A stretch of DNA of 14,153 nucleotides from an uncultured Verrucomicrobiota bacterium (GTDB lineage Bacteria; Verrucomicrobiota; Verrucomicrobiia; Limisphaerales; UBA9464): contig CAIYXO010000159.1 in assembly GCA_903930165.1 (NCBI GenBank), positions 1-14,153 on the forward strand. The letters are read 5' to 3'. Below, one piece after another: positions 9,001 to 13,339 of the stretch. Both the position numbers and the translations under genes were made by a program. Below the pieces are notes generated by a model, which made no database searches, had not been told where the DNA came from, and worked only from the letters and a program-made list of their open reading frames with translations. How positions within the stretch are numbered: position 1 is the first letter of the stretch; every line of letters starts with the position of its first letter.

Positions 9001-9243
9001 CTCCAGGGCCGCGTAGAAGAACAGGGGGCGGCGGAGGCGATCCACCTTGGCGCCGAGCCACGCGTTGCCGAGCGCCAATCCTCCCATGAACGCGGCGAGC
9101 ACCGCGACCACGGCGTAGCTGGTGTGGCCGAGGAAGAGGGCGAGGTAACGGGTCCAGACCACCTGGTAGAGGAGGCCGGCCACACCCGACACGAAGAAGG
9201 TCGCAAGGATGAGCAGGTAGGCCCCGCGTGTGTTGGACTTCAT
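6091..9243 (-). CDS. Polytopic membrane protein fused to a spermidine-synthase-like methyltransferase-fold domain (fused MFS/spermidine synthase type)
   Basis: The 1050-residue product has three parts. Residues 8-210 and 235-460 are two homologous membrane halves; each starts with the same signature, SGVAGLLYQVVWTRYLALFLG (19-39) and SGFVAMLYEIAWTRLLGLALG (244-264). Residues about 485-705 form a Rossmann domain: LVVGAGSGVTVGS (557-569) is the nucleotide-binding glycine loop, with acidic E583, IEDAKTFL (613-620) and DVIVTEPSNPWMAGV (628-642). Residues about 880-1030 are helical and repeat-like, possibly TPR. In true spermidine synthases the residue corresponding to E633 is the catalytic aspartate; here it is Glu in TEPSNPW, so polyamine synthesis is doubtful. 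Relatives are common in Verrucomicrobiota, Planctomycetes and myxobacteria and have no settled function. ATG 9243 lies 13 nt after the NUDIX stop, without a Shine-Dalgarno; the 3' end overlaps livK. Confidence 0.88.
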   Translation of the reverse strand: MKSNTRGAYLLILATFFVSGVAGLLYQVVWTRYLALFLGHTSYAVVAVLAAFMGGLALGNAWLGAKVDRLRRPLFFYAALEAGIGFYAVIFPGYYEWIHDLFLGVVRSVHPEGGSRLALQFLFAGVTILFPTVLMGATLPALTRYVTRSLGELRGKVAALYAINSTGAVVGVVLSDWWWIPTLGLETVVYLGAAMSLSIALVTYVVSARTGDLHQDSGSASQPADDESFSPLELKVALVSAGISGFVAMLYEIAWTRLLGLALGSSTHAYSLMLATFISGIAVGSWLISGWKRRWNTLTAFAVAELALAGTLFVSMWFYDLLPFWFAQMSGLLARRPEAYPLYEACQGVLCFLVMFGPAVCLGMTLPLVSRVATAEISRTGRSVGRVFAVNTLGTVLGAALTGLWLLPRLGLATTFAFGVGLNILIGLAVLGARRGSMAKFLGAGVVATLALTSVASAFLDPRWTRGFLLGLWRDPRPPANVDEYRARTRMFALPYFKDGAGSTVAVIGVDDPVTGGRELSLRVNGKTDASSGDDMSTQLLAGHIPMLLHPNAVNALVVGAGSGVTVGSLLQHPTITNVDLVEISPEVRDAARDHFHKLNHDALRNPRCRTVIEDAKTFLKTTPHRYDVIVTEPSNPWMAGVAAVFSREYYEDCRERLAPGGIAAQWVQTYETDDATFETVVATFGSVFPHLSLWHTSVGDLLLVGTVEPFKVDLDAMAGRLAVPAVAADLEQIEVTRLVNVLSLQVTGLGDAFHLVRGETRIHSDFLPILEYRAQKAFFVRGSAGLPDRVNELQNPRPRTLLGDHVLRNPLTTNDCRALALQFSKMGIPELPYLRSILDRWKTLAPEDTAPHRLLSSYSIRNPAPDGDAARTAGDPFFRNDDRLADLALLRTYADMLLLKHRVRRSAFHVPSSERLEQILGVLTELDPDNQRMHRARLAEVCWDRGQDDRARKLFEQAMNPDEKLYGPIDFKKDAGVLTRMMSRLVDSEIRAGRVPRALEMAAGYGRLGFLTPDLSTGDEYLNMLVRRAIALAQEPPPRTMAPLKTAAP

Positions 9244-9256
9244 GGAGGGACGGACA

Positions 9257-9808
9257 CTAAGGACCGGAAACGGAAGCGGGAAGCCGGGGAATCAGTCGGC
9301 GGTCGAACCGACCCCAGATGCTGCGGAAGGCGCTGGAGAAGTCGCCCGGCCGGCGCGCGATCCAGTCGTCGACGGCCGGTGCGGAGAACCATCCCCCGCC
9401 TCGGACTTCGGACGCCTGCAGCACGAAAGGACCTTCGTGCCGGGCCAGATAAACCCTGCAGAACTCCCATGCGGTCTGCTCACAGGCATCGAGGCGGAAG
9501 AGCTCGACGGGCGGAATCTCCAGCGCGACGCCGAGCTCCTCAGCCACCTCGCGCAACGCGGTCGGCGCGTAGTCGTCGCCGGAACTGACATGACCCGCCG
9601 ACGAGGAATCCCAGGCTCCGGGGAAGTCGTCTTTCGCGAGCGAACGCTGCTGGAGGAACAGCTCCCCGTGCCGGTTGAAGACGAGCACATGGACTGCGCG
9701 GTGGCGCCAGCGCCGCCGGTGGACCTCGCCGCGGGGCGCCCGAGAGACGACGCGATCCACCTCGTCCACGACGTCGAACCATTCCTCCGCTTCGCCCGGC
9801 GAACTCAT
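9257..9808 (-). CDS. NUDIX hydrolase of the isopentenyl-diphosphate isomerase-like/YfcD type
   Basis: The 183-residue product has a Nudix fold with FLQQRS (51-56) and FPGAWDSSSAGHVSSGDD (62-79) leading into the Nudix box G72-x5-D78-x7-REVAEELGV (86-94). The metal-binding REVAEE core is intact, but the first conserved glutamate of the box is aspartate (D78). The WFDVVDE start (10-16) and GAWDSSSAGHV are shared with a subfamily related to isopentenyl-diphosphate isomerase and E. coli YfcD, which is thought to hydrolyse a nucleoside-diphosphate-linked compound; the exact substrate is unknown. ATG 9808 overlaps the stop of the CPBP protease gene (ATGA), with GAGG about 8 nt upstream, so the two are translationally coupled. 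The last 15-20 residues look like a non-conserved tail. Confidence 0.9.
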   Translation of the reverse strand: MSSPGEAEEWFDVVDEVDRVVSRAPRGEVHRRRWRHRAVHVLVFNRHGELFLQQRSLAKDDFPGAWDSSSAGHVSSGDDYAPTALREVAEELGVALEIPPVELFRLDACEQTAWEFCRVYLARHEGPFVLQASEVRGGGWFSAPAVDDWIARRPGDFSSAFRSIWGRFDRRLIPRLPASVSGP

Positions 9809-10563
9809 TCAGGGTGCCTCAGGTCCCACTCCAGTCCGATGCAGCTGAGGAGGTTGTTGAACACATGGAGGAGGATCAGCGGCCAAACGGAGCCGGTCGC
9901 ATGGCGGACCGCTCCGAGTACGAGGCCGAAGAGAAAAATGACCGACATCTCCCGCCAGGAATACTGGAGATGGATGGAAGCCCAGAGAAGGCTGGTGACC
10001 ACGGTGGCCGTAAGGGCGCCTCCCCGCATCTGCGTGAGGCCATCGAAGACGAACCCGCGGAACACCCACTCCTCCGTGATGGGCGCCAGGACGACCACGG
10101 TGATCCAGAGGGCGACCTTCGAATCGGAATCACGGAAGAGATCCAGCATCGTCGAGTTGGTCTCGGTGATCAGGAGGGAGGAAGCGGCCCCGATCAGGCC
10201 CACGCCGAAGGCTCCGAGAAGGAGCGGCTTCCAGCCGAATCTCCGGTAACCCAGATAGCCCCACGTGTCACCGGTCCGCGCGAGCCACGCGAGCCAGAAA
10301 GTCGCCGGAAAGACCAGGGTGAGGGCGACGACCTGGGACGGGAACAGCACGTCGGCTCCGAGATTGAATTCCGGTCTGGAAGCCCCGCCATGGAAGCCCG
10401 CCGAAAAAGCCTGGGTGAGGGCCCCCACCAACACGGCCCCGACCTGGGCGCACGTATGGAGGCCGGTCAGTGCGATCAGCCATCCCATGGAAGCCCAAAA
10501 GCCCCAAGGCCGACCAGGCTCATGGGCGTGGGCGGTTTCGTCGGCGTTGAGAGACCCTGTCAC
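9805..10563 (-). CDS. CPBP-family intramembrane glutamic endopeptidase (CAAX protease-like, Abi-type)
   Basis: From the GTG at 10563 the product has 252 residues with about seven hydrophobic segments. All three CPBP motifs are visible: TEEWVFRG (163-170; the catalytic EExxxR), WASIHL (194-199; the histidine of motif 2, H198) and LLHVFNN (231-237; H233 and N237). Family members cleave prenylated or other membrane proteins, or act in bacteriocin immunity; the substrate here is unknown. The frame is open much further upstream (to 11160), but that part is antisense to the TPR gene and lacks hydrophobic or family features. GTG 10563 leaves a 20-residue polar leader before the first helix; ATG 10488 is the alternative and would begin inside the first helix. 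It is the first gene of the minus-strand series and overlaps the NUDIX gene by 4 nt. Confidence 0.87.
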   Translation of the reverse strand: MTGSLNADETAHAHEPGRPWGFWASMGWLIALTGLHTCAQVGAVLVGALTQAFSAGFHGGASRPEFNLGADVLFPSQVVALTLVFPATFWLAWLARTGDTWGYLGYRRFGWKPLLLGAFGVGLIGAASSLLITETNSTMLDLFRDSDSKVALWITVVVLAPITEEWVFRGFVFDGLTQMRGGALTATVVTSLLWASIHLQYSWREMSVIFLFGLVLGAVRHATGSVWPLILLHVFNNLLSCIGLEWDLRHPE

Positions 10564-10806
10564 AACGGCGCAGACCCTGCCGCCTTCCGACAAGGCGTCA
10601 ACCGAACAGCCGAATCCCGGCACACAACGGGCGTCGGGAATCGATCGCCGGGCAAGGTGGCCCGGAGCGGGAATCACCCCGGGAAACCTCGGAGCCGTCA
10701 GGGGCGGAGAACACCCGAAGGGACCCGCCGGACCGCGACGGCCCCGGTCGACGCGGGTTCGCAGCGGAACTTGACGCGGGCGCGCCACCCCGGACATTCG
10801 GACCAC
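10564..10806. promoter_or_regulatory. Divergent intergenic region between the CPBP and TPR genes
   Basis: This 243-base region must hold promoters for both directions if the series to the left and the TPR gene are independently transcribed. A TTGACG hexamer lies on the plus strand at 10771-10776. A 16-nt spacer leads to GACATT (10793-10798), only 8 nt before the TPR ATG, which would give an almost leaderless message. Another TTGACG lies on the minus strand (10596-10601), 32 nt before the CPBP GTG, with no good -10 box. These are weak matches to a sigma-70 consensus and may be chance. I see no operator-like dyad and no gene here. Confidence 0.3.
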
Positions 10807-11217
10807 ATGGCGGCACCCAAGCCCAGGAAACTCGGAAGGAAGGAAACCCGCGACCTCGATGTCGAGATCGGGTTCCTGGAGGGACTCGTCGCCCGGGATC
10901 CCGGCTACATCGAGGCGCTGCAGCTGCTTGGAGACGACTACACACGGCGGGGTCGGGTTGAGGATGGCCTGCGAGTCGACCAAAGGCTGAAGGGACTCCG
11001 ACCCGGCGATCCGGACGTCCATTTCAACCTCGCCTGCAGTCTCGCACTCGCCCGGGACTTCGAGGCTGCTGCGGACGCTCTCTGCATGGCCATTGAACTG
11101 GGATACCGGGATTTCCGTTGGCTTCGCCGCGATCCCGACCTCGCGTCGTTCCGTCGCCACGAAGCCTACCAGCGGGTGAGGCTGCGGATGAAGTCGCTCG
11201 AGAAGCTCACGAGCTGA
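10807..11217 (+). CDS. Small TPR-repeat protein
   Basis: The 136-residue product has a lysine/arginine-rich N-terminus (MAAPKPRKLGRK), no signal peptide and no membrane segment, so it is probably cytoplasmic. Two helix-turn-helix repeats fit the tetratricopeptide pattern: about 19-65 (DPGYIEALQLLGDDYTRRG) and about 68-100 (DVHFNLACSLALARDFEAAA). The end, FRWLRRDPDLASFRRHEAY (103-121), is the usual capping segment of many bacterial TPR proteins. Such modules bind other proteins; partner and role are unknown. ATG 10807 is taken because the fold begins right after it; the frame is open upstream only as antisense of the CPBP gene. No Shine-Dalgarno is visible. The first protease gene begins 15 nt after the stop, so the two could share a message. 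Confidence 0.8.
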   Translation: MAAPKPRKLGRKETRDLDVEIGFLEGLVARDPGYIEALQLLGDDYTRRGRVEDGLRVDQRLKGLRPGDPDVHFNLACSLALARDFEAAADALCMAIELGYRDFRWLRRDPDLASFRRHEAYQRVRLRMKSLEKLTS

Positions 11218-11232
11218 GTTGGCGGGCTCAAG

Positions 11233-12210
11233 GTGGGCCGGACGGCATCCGATGAATCGGGTGTGGCCTGCCCCAATCCACTTCGACTACTGCTGCGCGG
11301 CGTCACAGCGGCAGCCTTCGCTTCATCGCCAGCCTGGGCGGTGATCACCTTCGGATCCGGCGACCCAGCACACAACACAACGGCTCCGACCGGACTGCTA
11401 GCCGGCAGCGGATGGCAGTATGTCGGGAACTGGAACGGTTTCGTCGGAACGCAGATCTCCGCCAGCCAGTTCATCACCGCCGCCCACGTCGGGGGATCGG
11501 TGGGCGGAAGCTTCATCGGGTCGGACGGCATCGCCTACACCACCACCGCCGTCACCACCCGCAACGACCTGGCGGTCTGGACCATCTCCGGCCAACTCCC
11601 CACCGCGGCGCCGCTCTACCGGGGAACGTCGGAGACCTCCCTCGACATGGTCTTCTTCGGGCGGGGTGTCGGACGCGGCGCCGAGGTTTCGGCTCCGTCG
11701 GCCACCGACGCCAATCCTCTCCGCGGTTGGGAATGGGGTTCGAATGCGGCCCTGCGGTGGGCCACAAACCGGTTCGACTTCGCCCAAAGCTCCTATGCCG
11801 GGGTCGGAGCGGCCCTGGTCGGCGACTTCGACCGCACTGGCGGAGCTGAGGAGGGCACCGTGTCGGCCGGCGACAGCGGCGGCGCGGCCTTTGTGCGCAA
11901 CGGTTCCGAGTGGCAACTGGCCGGCATCATCTTCGGCGTCCAGTCGACTGTCCGCGCCACTCCGGGCGGCCCGAACCTGAGCGCCGCCATCTTCGACCTA
12001 GGAGGACTCTACAACTCGAGCGGCAACCTCATCACCACCGACCAGTCCTTCGACATCCCCGCGTCCTTCGTCGTGAGCAGGATCTCTGCGAACCAGTCCT
12101 GGATCGCCGCACAGTCGCCCACCCAGGTTCCAGAGCCTTCGACCTGGGCCGCCGTCCTGATGGCAGGTTTGGTCGGTACAGGTTCCTGGATGCGTCGACG
12201 GACCACCTGA
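11233..12210 (+). CDS. Secreted trypsin-fold serine protease with PEP-CTERM sorting tail (copy 1)
   Basis: The 325-residue product carries a chymotrypsin-family (S1) triad: ITAAHVGG (H85), NDLAVW (D112) and GDSGG (S215). The residue six before the serine, which sets specificity in trypsin, is Thr209 rather than Asp, so strict Lys/Arg specificity is not expected. The mature part has no cysteine, hence no disulfides. The C-terminus is VPEPSTWAAVLMAGLVGTGSW followed by MRRR: a PEP motif (300-302), a hydrophobic helix and a basic end, which is the exosortase recognition signal. The N-terminus has a signal peptide (PLRLLLRG, then a hydrophobic run, cleavage likely after AWA, residue 36). There is no in-frame ATG: GTG 11233 is taken, and GTG 11263 would give a more usual 26-residue signal. 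An ATG at 11252 is out of frame. The gene is a paralogue of the next one. Confidence 0.85.
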   Translation: MGRTASDESGVACPNPLRLLLRGVTAAAFASSPAWAVITFGSGDPAHNTTAPTGLLAGSGWQYVGNWNGFVGTQISASQFITAAHVGGSVGGSFIGSDGIAYTTTAVTTRNDLAVWTISGQLPTAAPLYRGTSETSLDMVFFGRGVGRGAEVSAPSATDANPLRGWEWGSNAALRWATNRFDFAQSSYAGVGAALVGDFDRTGGAEEGTVSAGDSGGAAFVRNGSEWQLAGIIFGVQSTVRATPGGPNLSAAIFDLGGLYNSSGNLITTDQSFDIPASFVVSRISANQSWIAAQSPTQVPEPSTWAAVLMAGLVGTGSWMRRRTT

Positions 12211-12278
12211 GCGGCACCCATCCTCAAGTTCCACTCGCGCTGCGGGTCGTCCCGCGCTATCCCCTCCCTCCACGGTCC
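12211..12278 (+). other. Spacer between the two protease genes with a small hairpin
   Basis: This 68-base spacer contains GCGGG-TCGT-CCCGC (12242-12255), a 5-bp stem with a tetraloop and no following T-run. It could be a weak terminator or a leader structure of the second gene. The stretch just before the next ATG is pyrimidine-rich (CCCCTCCCTCC) and has no Shine-Dalgarno. Confidence 0.25.
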
Positions 12279-13223
12279 ATGAAGCCTTCCTTCCTCCAAG
12301 CCGTACTATCGCTGCTGGTCCTGGTATCTGCCCCCGTGGTTCGGGCGATCGTCTTCTCCAGCACCGGGGACTCCTCCTACAACACCACTGCACCGACAGG
12401 TGCCCTGGAAGGGAGCGGATGGCAGTACGTCGGCAACTGGAACGGATTCGTCGGGACGCAGATCTCACAGAACCAGTTCATCACCGCGGCCCACGTCGGC
12501 GGTTCCGTGGGCGGAACGTTCACCGCTTCCAACGGCCAGACCTTCACCACCCTCGCGGTCGCCCAGACCAACGACCTCGCCATCTGGACGGTATCCGGGG
12601 CGCTTCCTGCGCATGCCCCGATCTACAGGGGGTCCTCGGAAGGTTCGCTCGACATGGTAGTCTTCGGCCGCGGGATAGGCCGCGGGGCGGAGGTGCGTTC
12701 GCCAACCGCGACCGACGCGGACAACCTTCGCGGTTGGGAATGGGGCGGCTCGGGCGCCTTGCGCTGGGGAACCAACCGCTTCGAGTTCGCGGACTCGGGA
12801 TACGTCAACGGCTCGACCCAGATCGGCAGCATCCTGGCGGCCGGATTCTCCCGGGACGGCGGCGCCGACGAGGCGACGGTCGCCAGCGGCGACAGCGGTG
12901 GCGCCACCTTCGTCCGCGTCGGCTCCGAGTGGCAGCTGGCGGGAATCGTCTACGGCGTCCAGTCCTCCTTCCGCACCACGCCTTCGGGTTCGACGATCAA
13001 CGCGGCGATCTTCGACATGGGCGCCCTCTACGGATCGAACGGGTCCCTCGTCGCCGAGGACGCCACCGGAGACATCCAGGCCCTCTTCATCGCCAGCCGA
13101 CTGGGTGCGGCGGACAACCAGGCCTGGATCCTTTCCCAGGTCCCGGAGCCGGCCCACTACGCCCTGGTATCTGCAGCCGTGCTGGGATGCGGGGCTTGGT
13201 TCCGTCGGCGGGCCCGTCGCTGA
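12279..13223 (+). CDS. Secreted trypsin-fold serine protease with PEP-CTERM sorting tail (copy 2)
   Basis: The 314-residue product starts with a clean signal peptide (MKPSFLQAVLSLLVLVSAPVV, cleavage likely after VRA, residue 23). The S1-type triad is intact: ITAAHVGG (H72), NDLAIW (D99) and GDSGG (S206), with Thr200 at the position of the trypsin specificity aspartate. The only cysteine (C304) lies in the C-terminal hydrophobic helix, so the catalytic domain has no disulfides. The tail VPEPAHYALVSAAVLGCGAW followed by FRRRARR is a PEP-CTERM signal (PEP at 289-291) for an exosortase, which is not encoded in this window. ATG 12279 fits the signal peptide; the frame is open upstream inside copy 1, where it is only a shadow. 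Over the 137 residues from NTTAPTG to the NRF(D/E)FA segment it aligns without gaps to copy 1 with 102 identities by hand count. Substrate is unknown. Confidence 0.87.
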   Translation: MKPSFLQAVLSLLVLVSAPVVRAIVFSSTGDSSYNTTAPTGALEGSGWQYVGNWNGFVGTQISQNQFITAAHVGGSVGGTFTASNGQTFTTLAVAQTNDLAIWTVSGALPAHAPIYRGSSEGSLDMVVFGRGIGRGAEVRSPTATDADNLRGWEWGGSGALRWGTNRFEFADSGYVNGSTQIGSILAAGFSRDGGADEATVASGDSGGATFVRVGSEWQLAGIVYGVQSSFRTTPSGSTINAAIFDMGALYGSNGSLVAEDATGDIQALFIASRLGAADNQAWILSQVPEPAHYALVSAAVLGCGAWFRRRARR

Positions 13224-13335
13224 GTCCTGACCCTCCCATCGGCGTCCAAGGCCGCCGAAACGCCTCCGCCCGACCCGGATCGAAGGTCGATTGTTTCCAG
13301 CTTTCCCGGTTTGCGCCTATGGTGTCGGCGCTCGA
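13224..13335 (+). other. Gap between protease copy 2 and ribBA
   Basis: These 112 bases contain no recognisable FMN riboswitch: the conserved RFN blocks are absent. A weak inverted repeat CGACC/GGTCG (13271-13275 and 13285-13289) is followed by ATTGTTT and could be a poor terminator for the protease genes. TATGGT at 13318-13323 is a possible -10 box with TTCCAG (13295-13300) 17 nt upstream; that would place the transcript start only a few bases before the ribBA ATG. Both are low-confidence guesses. Confidence 0.3.
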
Positions 13336-13339
13336 ATGA
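13319..13339 (+). promoter_or_regulatory. Possible six-residue leader ORF overlapping the ribBA start
   Basis: ATG at 13319 opens a short frame (MVSALE) whose TGA stop overlaps the ribBA ATG in an ATGA arrangement. Such a mini-ORF could couple ribosome loading to ribBA, which has no Shine-Dalgarno of its own. It has no ribosome site either, and the same bases make up the candidate -10 box, so the two readings conflict. It may be chance. Confidence 0.2.

Larger units (their letters stand above)
11233..13223 (+). repeat. Tandem gene duplication (two PEP-CTERM serine proteases)
   Basis: The two genes lie head-to-tail and encode proteins alike from just after the signal peptide to the end. The likeness is strongest around the triad and in shared blocks such as GSGWQYVGNWNGFVGTQIS, GRGAEV and LRGWEWG. 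Signal peptides, the loop before the catalytic serine (4 residues longer in copy 2) and the PEP-CTERM helices differ. This pattern suggests a duplication old enough for the flexible parts to have diverged, with the catalytic domain kept. Confidence 0.85.

Noticed and set aside
6085..9588. Very long open frame on the plus strand (1167 codons) across the large membrane protein gene
   Set aside because: Its translation is charged, low in hydrophobic structure and rich in G, E, R and H, as expected of the antisense of a GC-rich gene. The opposite strand has clear domains and membrane repeats.
9805..10563. CPBP protease as an abortive-infection or bacteriocin-immunity module
   Set aside because: The family name Abi invites this, but no toxin, bacteriocin, restriction or phage-related gene is nearby, and the gene is coupled to a NUDIX enzyme and a transporter operon.
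9814..10806. Plus-strand open frame upstream of and continuous with the TPR protein
   Set aside because: It is antisense to the CPBP protease, whose three catalytic motifs are intact. Only the part from ATG 10807 has TPR character.
10564..11160. N-terminal extension of the CPBP protease frame to 11160
   Set aside because: The extension is antisense to the TPR gene and shows no membrane helices or family similarity; the protein makes sense from GTG 10563.
11233..13223. Tandem proteases as part of a mobile element or cassette
   Set aside because: No transposase, integrase, terminal inverted repeats or target duplications are visible around them; a simple tandem gene duplication explains the likeness.
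13224..13335. FMN riboswitch before ribBA
   Set aside because: I searched the leader for the conserved RFN element blocks and found none; the gap is also too short for the usual element plus a terminator.
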